DNA of 64,000 nt from Pelagibacterium sediminicola (GCF_003390885.1 NZ_QMEL01000002.1:558001-622000); one strand, 5' to 3'; counted from the stretch's first letter, positions 26,862 to 36,922 are shown. Notes: a model not told the origin generated them from the sequence alone. Numbers and translations are program-made.

Positions 26862-27853
26862 TTCCCCCGCCTTTCGACAAGACCGGCAAGAAAACCCAGA
26901 ATACCCTTGGGCATGAAGAGCACGACGAGCATCAGCAGCACGCCGATGCCGAAATACCAGTATTGCGGATTGATCCCGGCCAGTTGGTCGCGTGCCACGA
27001 AGTAAATGAAGGCACCAAGGATCGCGCCGTAAAGCCGTCCGGTGCCACCCAAGATGAGCATGACGACAACGTCGGCAGAGCGCTGGAAGGACAAGGCATC
27101 CATGCCCACGACATTGGTGGTCTGTGCTGTCAGTGCGCCCGCCAGCCCGGCCATCGCGGCGGAAATCGTATAGATCTTGCGCAGGTGCCATTTGTGGTCC
27201 GAGCCGATGGCAGGCATGCGCTTGATGTTCTCGCGCACCCCGCGCAGGGCCAGCCCGAAGGAGGAATTGACGAGGCGCCGGCTGAGCAAAAAGCAGATAA
27301 AGAGCACGACCAGCGAATAGGAATAGGCCGTATAGCCCCAAAGATCGAAGCGGAAGGTATCGAAAATCGGCCAGCGGTTCATGCCGCGCAGGCCATCGGT
27401 TCCCCCGGTCAGCCAACTCATGGCGTTGGCCAGTTCAAGGGTCAGATACCCCAGCCCGAGCGTCACCATGATGAGCGCCAGATGCTGGACGCGCGTAATG
27501 AGGAAGCTGGAGACAAAGCCGACGAGCCCTGCAAAGGTCCCGGCCATCAACAGCCCGGTGATCGGCTCGCCCCAGCCATGAACCGATATGATCCCGGCAA
27601 AATAGGCGCCCAGCCCGAAGAACATGGCGTGCCCGAGGGTAACGATCCCCGCATAGCCCAGGATCAGGTCGACCGAGAGGGCAAAGAGCGCGGCAATGGC
27701 GATCTGGTTGGCCAGCGGAAGATAGGTCGGGAACAGGAAAAACGGCGTAATCGCGGCGGCCCAGGCAATCAGTTCATAGACCGACCAGCGGCTCTGGCGT
27801 TTCATCCAGTCCCTGGGCGAAAGTGATTTGGGGGCGGGTTCGGGTACGCGCAT
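26858..27853 (-). CDS. livM: branched-chain amino acid type ABC transporter permease LivM
   Basis: The inner-membrane permease subunit, 331 residues. A positively charged N-terminus is followed by about ten hydrophobic helices and the family motifs YAGIVTLGHAMFFGLGAY and GGTDGLRGM. The DALSFQRSADVVVMLILGG stretch is the conserved ATPase-coupling loop. It sits 13 bp after livH in the operon. Confidence 0.92.
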   Translation of the reverse strand: MRVPEPAPKSLSPRDWMKRQSRWSVYELIAWAAAITPFFLFPTYLPLANQIAIAALFALSVDLILGYAGIVTLGHAMFFGLGAYFAGIISVHGWGEPITGLLMAGTFAGLVGFVSSFLITRVQHLALIMVTLGLGYLTLELANAMSWLTGGTDGLRGMNRWPIFDTFRFDLWGYTAYSYSLVVLFICFLLSRRLVNSSFGLALRGVRENIKRMPAIGSDHKWHLRKIYTISAAMAGLAGALTAQTTNVVGMDALSFQRSADVVVMLILGGTGRLYGAILGAFIYFVARDQLAGINPQYWYFGIGVLLMLVVLFMPKGILGFLAGLVERRGK

Positions 27854-27866
27854 CGGCCGGCCCCTC

Positions 27867-28730
27867 CTAACGCTTGCCGAAAAGGCCCGCGGGCCTCACC
27901 AGAAGGATCGCCACGAGGAACAGGTAGATGAAGAATCCCCCGAACTCGGGCAGGAAATATTTCCCCGCCACGTCCCCGATCCCCAACAGGGCCGCGCCCA
28001 CGAAAGAGCCGGTGATCGAGCCAAGGCCGCCCACCGAAACCACGATGAGCACATAAACGAGAAAATGCAGGGCAAATGAGGGCGACAGCCCCACGATATC
28101 GATGGCGAGCGCGCCGCCCAGTCCCGCAAGACCGCTACCGAGCGCGAAGGTGATGGCAAAGACCCGCTCGACATTCAAACCCAACCCCTGCGCGACGCGC
28201 TGGTTGTCGACCGAGGCGCGAATCTGCGCGCCCAGCCGGGTGCGCTCGAGCCCGAAGACGAGAACAGCGGTAACGATCAGCGCCACGACGATCAGGAAGA
28301 CGCGGTAGGAGGTGAAGTTCAGCCCCGCGAATTCGACCGACCCCCTGAGCCACGAGGGCAGGATGATGACCTGCTGGACGGTACCGAACAAAAGGGTGGC
28401 AAGCGCGATGGAAACAAAGACCAGCCCGATGGTGAACAGCACCTGATTGAGTTCTCCTGCCTTATAGAGCCGGCGAAAGAGCGTGCGCTCGAGAACCACC
28501 GAGGCGAGTGCGGCGGCGATGAAGGCGAGGGGAAGCGCTGCAAGGAACGGCAGGCCGAGCTGGCGCATCACCAGCACCGTGACATAGCCCCCCAGCATGC
28601 CGAAGGCGCCATGGGCGAGGTTGATGAACCCCATCAGCCCCAGCGTCACCGACAGTCCCACCGAAAGCAGGAACAGCAGCATGCCGAAGGCGAACCCGTC
28701 GAACAGCACAATGGCGATCTGGCCGATCAT
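27867..28730 (-). CDS. livH: branched-chain amino acid type ABC transporter permease LivH
   Basis: The paired permease, 287 residues and about eight helices. It has the start-proximal GLSVTLGLMGFINLAHGAFGMLGGY region (quoted here only to mark the LivH signature NLAHGA). NLGLN-type loop residues and the SVGGLGSITGSFVGAALLG coupling region near residue 230 also fit. It lies about 150 bp after the binding-protein gene, separated from it by a strong hairpin. Confidence 0.92.
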   Translation of the reverse strand: MIGQIAIVLFDGFAFGMLLFLLSVGLSVTLGLMGFINLAHGAFGMLGGYVTVLVMRQLGLPFLAALPLAFIAAALASVVLERTLFRRLYKAGELNQVLFTIGLVFVSIALATLLFGTVQQVIILPSWLRGSVEFAGLNFTSYRVFLIVVALIVTAVLVFGLERTRLGAQIRASVDNQRVAQGLGLNVERVFAITFALGSGLAGLGGALAIDIVGLSPSFALHFLVYVLIVVSVGGLGSITGSFVGAALLGIGDVAGKYFLPEFGGFFIYLFLVAILLVRPAGLFGKR

Positions 28731-28839
28731 GGGCGTGGACCTGTCCTGAGCGTGATGATGGTCATGGCCGATACCGAGGGAGCCCGGCTTCGGCGGGCGA
28801 GGGAAAGAAGGGCCGGCCCCGATGCGGGCCTTGCAAGGA

Positions 28840-28867
28840 GCCTTCCGCCCCGGTCGGGGCGGAAGGC
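28840..28867 (-). promoter_or_regulatory. intercistronic hairpin between binding-protein gene and livH
   Basis: A 12-bp perfect stem (CCTTCCGCCCC with GGGGCGGAAGG plus an outer G-C pair) closes a GGTC loop, 17 bp past the binding-protein stop. No T-run follows on the minus strand. Such hairpins usually protect the upstream mRNA and give more binding protein than permease; that role is inferred. Confidence 0.7.
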
Positions 28868-28883
28868 GATAGCTTGCCGCGGC

Positions 28884-30053
28884 CTAGTGGAGCGGGTCCT
28901 TGACCTCGGGGATCTCGTGGATGATCACGTTCTCAAGCTCACCATCCACTTCCTGAACCTCGCGGATATAGACCGTCTGGATGACGTCGCGGGTCTCGGG
29001 ATCGATCGACATGGGGCCGCGCGGGCTTTCCCAGGCCATGCCCTTGGCCGCTTCCACCAGCGCGTCGCCGGAGGTGTCGCCATTGGTCGCCTTGAGCGTC
29101 TCGAAGATCAGGTGCATGCCGTCATACCCGCCAATCGAGAACAGGTCCGGCTCGCGGCCATTGTTGGCGGCGGTATAGCCGGCGACGTATTCATTGTTGA
29201 GCGGATCGTCGCGTTCAAGGGTGTAGTGGAACGTGGTGATGATGCCACGGGCGTCCTCGCCCATCGATTCCAGCGCCTCGGGGTGGGTCAACTCGCCCTG
29301 CGCGAAAATCGCGGTATCGGGCGGCGCAAGGCCACGATCGACCAGCGCACGGCCGATGGCCGCAGGCTGCGCGCCGCCGGGCACGAAGATATAGACCGCC
29401 TCGGGATTGGCATCGCGCACGCGCTGCACATAGGCCGAAAAGTCGGGGTTGTCGACCGGGGTGCGGTCCGACCCCAGGATCGTGCCGCCCACTTCGGTAA
29501 AGCCCCGGGAGAATGAGGATTCGGCATCATGGCCCGGTCCATAATCGGAAACCAGCGTATAGGCCTCTTTGATCCCGGCCTCTTCATGGGCCCATTGGCC
29601 CAGCGCGTAGTTAAGCTGGGGAATGGTGACCGAGGTGCGCACGATATAGTCGGACTGCTCGGTGACGACCGAAGTGGCCGCGTTCATGACGACCATCAGC
29701 TTTTGCGCTTCCTGGGCGACGGGAGCCGCGCCGAGCGCTTCAGGGGTGAGGGCAAACCCGGCGAGGATGTCGACGCCGTCGCGCACGACCAGTTCCTGAG
29801 CCAGACGTTGCGCCACGTCGGCAGCCGGACCACCCGTATCACGCTTGATGATCTCGATCGTCTTGCCCGCCACCTCATTGCCGTGGGTGGCGAGGTAAAG
29901 GTCGATACCGGCCTGCAACTGGTTGGCCGCGTCCGCGAACGGGCCCGAATAGGGCAGGATGACACCGACCTTGACGGTATCCTGCGCGATTGCCGCCGAG
30001 CCCCAGGCCATTCCCAGGCCCAGCACGATGGCTGCCGTTGTTCTTCCCAACAT
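28884..30053 (-). CDS. branched-chain amino acid type ABC transporter substrate-binding protein
   Basis: A periplasmic type-1 binding protein, 389 residues. A signal peptide covers about residues 1-23 (cleavage near AIAQDTV). It continues with VGVILPYSGPFADAANQLQ, a canonical LivK-like opening, and GGPAADVAQRLAQELV. It is the first gene of the minus-strand liv operon. The ligand cannot be read from the sequence; leucine-type amino acids, amides or aromatic acids are all possible in this family. Confidence 0.9.
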   Translation of the reverse strand: MLGRTTAAIVLGLGMAWGSAAIAQDTVKVGVILPYSGPFADAANQLQAGIDLYLATHGNEVAGKTIEIIKRDTGGPAADVAQRLAQELVVRDGVDILAGFALTPEALGAAPVAQEAQKLMVVMNAATSVVTEQSDYIVRTSVTIPQLNYALGQWAHEEAGIKEAYTLVSDYGPGHDAESSFSRGFTEVGGTILGSDRTPVDNPDFSAYVQRVRDANPEAVYIFVPGGAQPAAIGRALVDRGLAPPDTAIFAQGELTHPEALESMGEDARGIITTFHYTLERDDPLNNEYVAGYTAANNGREPDLFSIGGYDGMHLIFETLKATNGDTSGDALVEAAKGMAWESPRGPMSIDPETRDVIQTVYIREVQEVDGELENVIIHEIPEVKDPLH

Positions 30054-30131
30054 GAAGTCCTCCCTTGGTTCCTTCCTGACGACAACCCCGAATGCGGCCG
30101 CTGAACGGGCGCGGAGCGTCGTTGCCTAAAT

Positions 30132-30159
30132 TGTATACATAATATCGTGCTCTCGCCAA
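30132..30159 (-). promoter_or_regulatory. candidate promoter of the liv-type operon
   Basis: On the minus strand TTGGCG (30,154-30,159) and TATACA (30,132-30,137) are 16 bp apart, about 80 bp before the binding-protein start. The -10 sits in the palindrome TGTATACA, which resembles operators of GntR-family regulators; that link is speculative. Confidence 0.5.
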
Positions 30160-30311
30160 GAGGCGAAAACCTACCCGCCATCGCCGGAGCGACAGAAGCA
30201 TTATCGCCTCCGGGCGAAACCGGTCATATCCTCCATCACAGCAATGTACACAAAGCCTACTGCTGCACACCCTATCAGACGAGCCGGCGGCGGCCAATGG
30301 GCTTTGCCTGC

Positions 30312-30632
30312 TCAGCCCTCGGCGCTCTGCGCGCCTTCATTGTCTTCATAAAACCCGTTCTCGACCAGTTCGGTAAGCGCCTCGACCGCCTCACGGGCCT
30401 CGGCACCGGTCGCCTGCACCAGAATGGTGGTGCCTGGCCCCGCCGCCAGCATCATCAGCCCCATGATCGAGGTGCCGCCCACCGTCACCCCGTCGCGAGT
30501 AACGGTGACGTTGGCATCGAAATGATCGGCGGTCCTTACGAACCGCGCGGAGGCGCGGGCGTGCAACCCGCGCTTGTTGCAGATGGTGAGGCGCTGGCAG
30601 ACGGCGCGGTCGGTATCGTTGGTCGCGTTCAT
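30312..30632 (-). CDS. ptsH: HPr-like phosphocarrier protein
   Basis: Phosphocarrier of a regulatory PTS. The 106-residue product has the active-site region KRGLHARASARF (the phosphorylated His in GLHARA), the ser-site region GGTSIMGLMML, and a C-terminal extension after ENGFYE. It overlaps the EIIA gene by four bases (ATGA). With EIIA and HprK nearby and no sugar permease, this should be a signalling PTS rather than a sugar importer. An upstream enzyme I is not in the window. Confidence 0.93.
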   Translation of the reverse strand: MNATNDTDRAVCQRLTICNKRGLHARASARFVRTADHFDANVTVTRDGVTVGGTSIMGLMMLAAGPGTTILVQATGAEAREAVEALTELVENGFYEDNEGAQSAEG

Positions 30633-31027
30633 TTGCCGAGGAAATCGTTTGCCACGTTGATGTATTTGCGCCCCGCCTCGGCCGCAAAGCGGGCCGCCTC
30701 GCGGATGTCCATGTCCGAGCGCACGCGGGCGAGCTTGACCAGCATGGGCAGGTTGAGCCCGCACAGCACCTCGACATTGCGGTCCTGCATCACCGAGATG
30801 GCAAGGTTGGACGGCGTGCCACCGAACATGTCGGTGAGGACGATGACGCCCTCGCCCTCCTCGACCGTCTCGATAGCGGTGATGATATCGTTGCGCCGCG
30901 CTTCCATGTCGTCGTCCGGACCGATGGAGACGGCGGCGACCGCCTCTTGTGGACCGACGACATGCTCGAGCGCGGATTTGAACTCTTCAGCCAGTTTGCC
31001 GTGGGTCACAAGGACCAAACCAATCAT
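30629..31027 (-). CDS. PTS mannose-type EIIA component
   Basis: A 132-residue EIIA of the mannose family. The start IGLVLVTHGKLAEEF holds the phosphorylated His (VTHG); VLTDMFGGTPSNLA follows as the second conserved block. It lacks the IIB, IIC and IID partners of a transporter, so its role is phosphorelay signalling, as known for alphaproteobacterial PTS clusters next to hprK. It lies 95 bp after hprK. Confidence 0.93.
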   Translation of the reverse strand: MIGLVLVTHGKLAEEFKSALEHVVGPQEAVAAVSIGPDDDMEARRNDIITAIETVEEGEGVIVLTDMFGGTPSNLAISVMQDRNVEVLCGLNLPMLVKLARVRSDMDIREAARFAAEAGRKYINVANDFLGK

Positions 31028-31122
31028 TGCGATACTTTAAATCCCTGTTCTAAACCGGGCCGCCGCGAGAGGATCGGAGTGTCGATTGCTCCGCTGCCGG
31101 TTTCAAGTCTTTTGTCGAAAAA

Positions 31123-31590
31123 TCAACCGATACGCGCACCGAGGGCCCTGAGGGCGGCGTGAACGAGAAATCTCTGGTGCAGCCCGTCTATACGGCCGCG
31201 CGTCGGCACGGGGCACCGGGGAACCCAGATGCCATGAATCTTGGTGGTCATCTCCGATTCTTCAAGGAGGCGCTGCTCGTCCTCGACCAGTTCGACCACC
31301 AGATGCACATGCGCGGACTTCACATATGGCAGGGTGATGATGCCCCGCCCGCGCAATTCGATCATCCCCTCGATGGTCGGGGGCGGCTCCATCACCAACC
31401 CGTCCTCGTCGGTCGAGAGCAGAACGCGGTCATCGGAAATCAGAAACGCGGTTTCGCGGCGCAAACGGGCCTGCTCGATCAGGTCGAGCGCCAGCAGCGA
31501 CTTGCCCGCCCCCGAGACTCCGGTGAGCAGAATGCCGTGATCGCCGATCAGGATGCCCGTGCCGTGTGTATTGTGTTTCTTGACCGTCAC
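31123..31590 (-). CDS. hprK: HPr kinase/phosphorylase, short alphaproteobacterial type
   Basis: Phosphorylates and dephosphorylates HPr on serine in response to metabolites. The 155-residue protein contains only the catalytic C-terminal domain, as is typical of alphaproteobacteria: Walker A LTGVSGAGKSLLAL, SDDRVLL, and the HprK signature around IELRGRGIITLPYV. The N-terminal domain of Firmicute HprK is absent by family type, not by truncation. It overlaps the chvG stop by four bases. Confidence 0.92.
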   Translation of the reverse strand: MTVKKHNTHGTGILIGDHGILLTGVSGAGKSLLALDLIEQARLRRETAFLISDDRVLLSTDEDGLVMEPPPTIEGMIELRGRGIITLPYVKSAHVHLVVELVEDEQRLLEESEMTTKIHGIWVPRCPVPTRGRIDGLHQRFLVHAALRALGARIG

Positions 31591-33380
31591 GTCCTGGCTC
31601 GCGGTAAGGTTAGCGTGAACAAGGCGCCGGCCCTGCCGTCATCCCTGTTCCCCGCTTCTAGCGCGCCTTTATGGGCCTGTGCAATCTGCCGTGAGATGGA
31701 AAGCCCCAAACCCGAATGATCTCCAAAGGATTCGGCCTCGGGGCGGTCGGTGTAAAAGCGCTGGAACACCTTTTCGGGGTCGGAAACCCCCGGCCCCTCA
31801 TCGGTGACGCGCGCCACCACATAATCGCCCTCGACGCCCACCGAGACCCCCACCGTCCCGCCCGAAGGCGAAAAGGAGATGGCGTTGTCGATGAGGTTTG
31901 TGAACACCTGGGCGAGCCGGGTGTCGTGCCCGAGCACCAGCGGCTCGGCCTTGCCTTTCTTTTGCGAAAAGACCACCGAGACCCCGTGGGTGGCGGCAAG
32001 ATCGCTCTGGATGGCGCAGATGGCCTGGGCGAGCCCGGCCAGATCGACCTTTTCGGTATTCTCGCGTGCCAGTTCGGCATCGATCCGGCTGGCGTTGGAG
32101 ATATCGGAGATCAGCCGGTCGAGCCGCCGTACGTCGTGCTGGATGATCTCGGTGAGCCGGGCGCGATCCGCATCGGTTCGGGCCAGCGGTAGAGTCTCGA
32201 CCGCGCTTCGGAGGGAAGTCAGCGGGTTCTTGAGTTCGTGCGCCACATCGGCCGCGAACCGTTCGATGGCGTCGATCCGGTTGTAGAGCGCGTTGGTCAT
32301 GGCCCTGAGCGAGCCCGAAAGGTGCCCGATCTCGTCGGACCGGTCGGTGAAGTCGGGGATCTCCTCGCGCGCGGTGATCGAGGTCTGGACGCGCTCGGCG
32401 GCCTCGGCCAACCGCCGCATCGGCCCGGCAATCGTCCCCGCCATCAGCGCCGAGAGCGATCCGGTAACGAGCGCGGAGACCAGCGCGATCCGCAGGATCG
32501 ACCAGCGCTCCTGGGTGACGATCTCATCGATCTCACCCGGCGATGTCGAGAGCAGCAGCGCCCCCACGATCGAGCGCTGGCGTTGGATCGGGACGGCGAC
32601 GGCGACAACGAGTTGGCCGCGCGAATCGACCCGCACGATATCGGCGGGCGATCCGTTGAGCGCCGAGGCGACTTCGGGGTAACGCAGCCCCTCATTGGCG
32701 GGATAGTCCTGATAGAGAGGATAGGTTCCCCCAGGCAGGAACCGGGCCACCCAGTTCCAGATATCGAAGAGGAAAAAGCCGGTGCCCTCGGGCTCGGCGG
32801 GCGCTGCTGGCGCGCTGAGAATCTCTCCGCTCGCAAAGATATTGTTGGAATCGATGATCATCATCCCGTCCCGCCCATAGATTCGGGCCCGTGTCCGGGT
32901 CGGCGCCACCACGTTGCGCAGGAGCGGGGCAACCCGCTCGGGATTGATGGGGAATTCGAGCGTGGGATCGAAAAACGAAAACGGCGAGGAATATTCACCC
33001 ATATAAAGTTCGAGCAGGCGGTCGGGGTTGACCTCGATAACGTTGGAATCGGCGGTGGCCGACGCCGCGATCGCTGCCGAGATGATCTCGCCCTGGACCC
33101 TTAGCGCCTGCACGCGCACATCGATCAATCCGGCGCGGAAGGAGTTGAGGTACATGATTCCCGCGACCAGTGCGGCCAGCGCCACGAGGTTCAAGATGAC
33201 AATGCGGCGGGTAAGCGAAGAAAAGAAGGTGAAGTTGATGAGCCGCCCCAGCCCGCGAAAGAACGCAAAGACTGGACGGGCCAGCGGCATGCGCGCCGCG
33301 CGGCGCTCCTCGTCCGCGCGCGCCTTCTGCTCGGCACGCGAGGCCGGAGCACCGGTCTGACTTGTCTCTCTGATGTCCAA
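31587..33380 (-). CDS. chvG: sensor histidine kinase ChvG/ExoS type
   Basis: Membrane sensor of the ChvG-ChvI acid and envelope-stress system. The 597-residue product has a basic N-terminus, a first helix (about 55-78), a large periplasmic sensor region (about 80-290), a second helix (about 293-318) and HAMP. The kinase domains follow: H-box [21 protein letters not shown]-box [11 protein letters not shown]1 [10 protein letters not shown] and G2 [11 protein letters not shown]. Gene order chvI-chvG-hprK-EIIA-HPr matches the conserved Rhizobiales arrangement. In sinorhizobia this pathway controls polysaccharide production, and a cluster for that lies upstream. Confidence 0.92.
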   Translation of the reverse strand: MDIRETSQTGAPASRAEQKARADEERRAARMPLARPVFAFFRGLGRLINFTFFSSLTRRIVILNLVALAALVAGIMYLNSFRAGLIDVRVQALRVQGEIISAAIAASATADSNVIEVNPDRLLELYMGEYSSPFSFFDPTLEFPINPERVAPLLRNVVAPTRTRARIYGRDGMMIIDSNNIFASGEILSAPAAPAEPEGTGFFLFDIWNWVARFLPGGTYPLYQDYPANEGLRYPEVASALNGSPADIVRVDSRGQLVVAVAVPIQRQRSIVGALLLSTSPGEIDEIVTQERWSILRIALVSALVTGSLSALMAGTIAGPMRRLAEAAERVQTSITAREEIPDFTDRSDEIGHLSGSLRAMTNALYNRIDAIERFAADVAHELKNPLTSLRSAVETLPLARTDADRARLTEIIQHDVRRLDRLISDISNASRIDAELARENTEKVDLAGLAQAICAIQSDLAATHGVSVVFSQKKGKAEPLVLGHDTRLAQVFTNLIDNAISFSPSGGTVGVSVGVEGDYVVARVTDEGPGVSDPEKVFQRFYTDRPEAESFGDHSGLGLSISRQIAQAHKGALEAGNRDDGRAGALFTLTLPRART

Positions 33381-33386
33381 GCCGGA

Positions 33387-34103
33387 CTATTGCTCCTTGA
33401 AGCGGTATCCGACCCCGTAAAGGGTCTCGATCATGTCAAAGGCCGTGTCCACGCTCTTGAACTTCTTGCGCAGCCGCTTGATGTGGCTGTCGATGGTGCG
33501 GTCGTCGACATAGACCTGATCGTCATAGGCCGCATCCATCAGCGCGTTGCGGCTCTTGACGACGCCGGGGCGCTGGGCAAGGGCCAGAAGGATCAGGAAT
33601 TCGGTGACCGTCAGCGTCACCCGCTGGCCCTTCCAGGTGCAGGTGTGGCGCTCCTGGTCCATCACCAGCGCGCCGCGTTCGATCGAGGTCCGGGCCGCGC
33701 CCTCCTCGCCATTGGCGGCGGGGGTGGTGCCTTCCTTGGGGGCGGCGGCGCGGCGCAGTACGGCCTTGACGCGCTCGACCAGAAGCCGCTGGGAAAAGGG
33801 CTTGGTGATGAAATCGTCCGCGCCCATCTTGAGCCCGAACAGCTCGTCGATCTCTTCGTCCTTAGAGGTCAGGAAGATCACCGGCACGTCCGATTTCTGG
33901 CGCAGGCGGCGCAACAACTCCATCCCGTCCATGCGCGGCATCTTGATGTCGAGAATGGCAAGGTCGGGCCGGTCGCTGGTCAGCCCCTCGAGGCCCGAAG
34001 CACCGTCCGTATAGGTGGCCACGTGATAGCCTTCGGCTTCGAGCGTCATCGAAACCGAGGTGAGAATGTTGCGATCGTCGTCAACGAGAGCGATCTTTGG
34101 CAT
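33387..34103 (-). CDS. chvI: response regulator ChvI
   Basis: An OmpR-type regulator, 238 residues. The receiver domain has [12 protein letters not shown], the phospho-acceptor Asp in [17 protein letters not shown] and the Lys in ITKPFS. A linker with [11 protein letters not shown] precedes the winged-helix domain, which ends [13 protein letters not shown] 34,103 is chosen; the frame opens nine codons earlier with non-family residues. Only six bases separate it from chvG. It is divergent from pckA, as in other Rhizobiales. Confidence 0.95.
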   Translation of the reverse strand: MPKIALVDDDRNILTSVSMTLEAEGYHVATYTDGASGLEGLTSDRPDLAILDIKMPRMDGMELLRRLRQKSDVPVIFLTSKDEEIDELFGLKMGADDFITKPFSQRLLVERVKAVLRRAAAPKEGTTPAANGEEGAARTSIERGALVMDQERHTCTWKGQRVTLTVTEFLILLALAQRPGVVKSRNALMDAAYDDQVYVDDRTIDSHIKRLRKKFKSVDTAFDMIETLYGVGYRFKEQ

Positions 34104-34427
34104 GGACTTCCCTTCATGTTTGCCGCGCACCGGCCCGGTTTCTCAGGTGTTGCGGGCGCCAGTACTGCCGTCACGATTGGTCCATTGCGTAATGGAACGC
34201 ATATTACGCGGAAAATATGGCAAGGCCAATTGGTTCCATTTGCTACCCCAGATGGGGATAGTCGGCCCGGAAACCAATCCTTTTGCGCCGGGCCGCAACT
34301 GCCATCGGCTAGACGAACGTCTTACGACCCATTGCCAGATGGCGGGCGAACGCCGCGCGCGGCTAGTCTTGCCTCACAATGGCGGGCCATGACGGACTGC
34401 CGGACAACATTGCCCAGAGTATTTGCG
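34104..34427. promoter_or_regulatory. divergent chvI/pckA control region
   Basis: This 324-bp region holds no gene. Two dyads are visible: TCCATT and AATGGA four bases apart (34,181-34,196), and GCGTAAT (34,187-34,193) with ATTACGC (34,203-34,209), nine bases apart. They overlap and lie about 80-110 bp upstream of chvI. Either could be an operator; which regulator binds is unknown. Confidence 0.5.
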
Positions 34428-36026
34428 ATGACCACCGTAAGCAGCCAGAGCCTTGCGACCGAAACGGCCCGCAAAGCCGCAAAGGTTCACCTCAACGATG
34501 CCGCGCCCGCCCTCGTGGAGATGGCGATCGCGCGCGGGGAGGGCTCCTTGAGCGTCGATGGCGCCTTTGTCACCGATACCGGCCAGTTCACGGGCCGCTC
34601 GCCAAAGGACAAGTTCATCGTGCGCGACGCGCTGACTGAAAAGCTCGTCTGGTGGGACAACACGAAAGCCATGGCGCCCGAGCAGTTCGACGTGCTGCTG
34701 GCCGATTTTGCCAGGGGCATGGAAAATAGCGAGATTTTCGTCCAGCAGCTTTACGCCGGCGCTGATCTCAAGCACCAGCTCAACGTCGCGGTACTGACAC
34801 CTTCGGCCTGGCACGCGCTGTTCATCCGCAACCTTTTGATCCGCCCGGCAAAGGCGGCGCTCGACGGGTTTGCGCCAGACGTCACCATCCTTCACAACCC
34901 TGCCTTCAAGGCCGACCCGGCACGGCACGGCACCCATTCCGAAACGGTCATCGCGCTCGATTTCTCGCGCAACATCGTCCTGATCGGGGGCACCGCCTAT
35001 GCGGGCGAGATCAAGAAATCGGTGTTTTCGCTCTTTAATTTCCATGCTCCCAACAAGGGTGTCCTACCCATGCATTGCTCGGCCAACACCGGCAAGGCAG
35101 GCGATACCGCGCTGTTCTTCGGGCTCTCGGGCACCGGCAAGACGACGCTTTCGACTGACCCTGAACGCGTTCTGATCGGGGACGACGAGCATGGCTGGTC
35201 CGAGGACGGGGTCTTCAACCTCGAAGGTGGGTGCTACGCCAAGACCATCAACCTGTCGCCAAAGGCCGAGCCGGAAATTTTCGCGGCGACCAAAGCCTTC
35301 GGCACGGTACTCGAAAACGTCACCATGGACCCCGACACCCGCGAGCTCGATTTCGGCGACGGCTCCCGCACCGAAAATACCCGCGCTGCCTATCCGCTCT
35401 ATGTGCTCGACAACGTCTCGCGCACCGGGACGGGGCCGACGCCGGCCAATGTAGTGCTTCTGACCGCCGATGCCTTCGGCGTCCTGCCCCCTATCGCCCG
35501 GCTCTCGCCCGAACAGGCCATCTATCATTTCCTTTCCGGCTACACCGCAAAAGTCGCCGGGACCGAGCGCGGGGTGACCGAGCCTGAAGCCACCTTTTCG
35601 GCCTGCTTTGGCGCGCCGTTCATGAGCCTGCACCCCACCGTTTACGGCCGCATGCTTAAAAAGCGCATCAAGGAGAGCCTTGCCGAATGCTGGCTTCTCA
35701 ACACCGGCTGGACCGGGGGGGCCTATGGGGTCGGCCAGCGCATCTCGATCAAGGATACCCGCGCCCTGCTCAACGCCGCGCTTTCGGGCGCGCTGGTCAA
35801 CGTGCCTTCGCGGGTCGATCCCGTCTTCGGGTTCTCGGTGCCGCTCGAAGTGCCCGGCGTTGACGCAAAACTCCTCAACCCGCGCGAAAGCTGGGCCGAC
35901 AAGGCCGCCTATGACCGCCAGTCGGCAAAGCTCGTGGGGCTGTTCGAGGCCAACTTTGAAAAGTTCGCCGCAGCCGACGTGCAGATCGCCGAAGCCGGGC
36001 CAAGGCTGGCCGTGGCAGCGGAATAG
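34428..36026 (+). CDS. pckA: ATP-dependent phosphoenolpyruvate carboxykinase
   Basis: Converts oxaloacetate and ATP to phosphoenolpyruvate, CO2 and ADP, the entry to gluconeogenesis. The 532-residue product has RSPKDKFIV near the start, [11 protein letters not shown] (a substrate and metal loop), the kinase-1a loop [11 protein letters not shown], the DDEHGW metal site, and [17 protein letters not shown] 34,428 fits the known family start; an in-frame ATG at 34,389 would add 13 residues. The gene is divergent from chvI and is followed by a hairpin. Confidence 0.96.
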   Translation: MTTVSSQSLATETARKAAKVHLNDAAPALVEMAIARGEGSLSVDGAFVTDTGQFTGRSPKDKFIVRDALTEKLVWWDNTKAMAPEQFDVLLADFARGMENSEIFVQQLYAGADLKHQLNVAVLTPSAWHALFIRNLLIRPAKAALDGFAPDVTILHNPAFKADPARHGTHSETVIALDFSRNIVLIGGTAYAGEIKKSVFSLFNFHAPNKGVLPMHCSANTGKAGDTALFFGLSGTGKTTLSTDPERVLIGDDEHGWSEDGVFNLEGGCYAKTINLSPKAEPEIFAATKAFGTVLENVTMDPDTRELDFGDGSRTENTRAAYPLYVLDNVSRTGTGPTPANVVLLTADAFGVLPPIARLSPEQAIYHFLSGYTAKVAGTERGVTEPEATFSACFGAPFMSLHPTVYGRMLKKRIKESLAECWLLNTGWTGGAYGVGQRISIKDTRALLNAALSGALVNVPSRVDPVFGFSVPLEVPGVDAKLLNPRESWADKAAYDRQSAKLVGLFEANFEKFAAADVQIAEAGPRLAVAAE

Positions 36027-36053
36027 ATCGCCATTGAGTTTTATTTTCCTCCG

Positions 36054-36083
36054 TCGCTTTCCCGGCGAAAGCCGGGGAAGCGA
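36054..36083. terminator. hairpin between convergent pckA and sleB-like genes
   Basis: A 13-bp stem with one mismatch (TCGCTTTCCCGGC and GCCGGGGAAGCGA) closes a GAAA loop. It sits 28 bp past pckA and 27 bp past the facing gene, so it may end transcription from both sides. Its core matches the palindromic repeat at 12,323-12,412; no strong T-run follows. Confidence 0.55.
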
Positions 36084-36109
36084 AGGGAGAGGCAGGGGCG
36101 CGGGCGCGG

Positions 36110-36736
36110 TTAATAAAAAATATGCGCGCCAATAGTGGCGACCGCCACATAGGCCGAGGCCCATTGCGGTTCCACGCTGGTGGTGTGGAAGTGCAGCGCT
36201 GTGGTCAGACCGTCCTCGTGCCGCTTGCCGCGCAGGTATTTATCATAGGCGATCGAGGCGAGGAGGTGGGATTTGACCCAACTCTGGCGATCGATGCGGT
36301 TGCCGTGCCCGCCATCGTCGGGCCGCCCGTCGCAGGCAAAAGAGAACTGGCAGCGGTTGGGCATATGCGCGTTCTGGAAGACGACGCCGCAGACCGTATC
36401 GGGGTATTGCCGCGATTCGACGCGGTTGAGGATGACCGAGGCCACTGCCCATTGCCCCTGATCGGGCTCGCCGCGCGATTCGTGATAGACCGCTTGTCCA
36501 AGGCAGTGAACTTCGCTTGCCGCGAACGCCTTGCGCTCCTCGGTCAGCCGGAAATCGGGCGAGGCCACGTAGCTGGCGACCAGGTCAGGGGTCAGCGCTT
36601 CCTGGGCGAGCGGCGCGGACAGAGCCGCCAAAGCCAGCGGCAACGCAAGCGCGGCCGCTTTCGCGCCGCGCAAAATTCCACCTATGGCGTTTCCACCCAG
36701 CGCCATCCCGATTGTCCCAAGCCCTTGTTCTTGCAC
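36110..36736 (-). CDS. SleB-like cell wall hydrolase
   Basis: A predicted peptidoglycan hydrolase (hydrolase_2/SleB domain), 208 residues. A hydrophobic signal or anchor covers about residues 22-46. The catalytic domain contains CLGQAVYHESRGEPDQGQWA (catalytic Glu in YHESRGE), VASVILNRVESRQYPDTVCGVV, CQFSFACDG and HFHTTSVEP, all characteristic. ATG 36,706 (MALGGNAIGG) is an equally good start. In non-spore formers these enzymes remodel the envelope; the exact bond cut is not known here. Confidence 0.88.
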   Translation of the reverse strand: MQEQGLGTIGMALGGNAIGGILRGAKAAALALPLALAALSAPLAQEALTPDLVASYVASPDFRLTEERKAFAASEVHCLGQAVYHESRGEPDQGQWAVASVILNRVESRQYPDTVCGVVFQNAHMPNRCQFSFACDGRPDDGGHGNRIDRQSWVKSHLLASIAYDKYLRGKRHEDGLTTALHFHTTSVEPQWASAYVAVATIGAHIFY

Positions 36737-36922
36737 CGCACCTCGAACGGGCGCGGCCTGCCCTGTTGCATCGCTTTTTAACCAAAGCTTAGTATTAACG
36801 CGATGTTAAGCTTAATCAATGGTTAACGGCGCCCTTTACGGCGCGATAGGGCTCAATAAGGGTCCGGGATTAGCACCGGCTTGTGCCAAAGGATGGCATT
36901 TTAGCGAAATTGGCGCGGTCGG

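Noticed and set aside
30132-30139. TGTATACA as a proven GntR operator
   Set aside because: The 8-bp palindrome also overlaps a -10 hexamer and no GntR gene is nearby. Kept only as a remark on the promoter.
33390-34427. Upstream extension of the pckA frame over chvI
   Set aside because: It mirrors the ChvI gene and then the intergenic region. The family start lies at 34,428.
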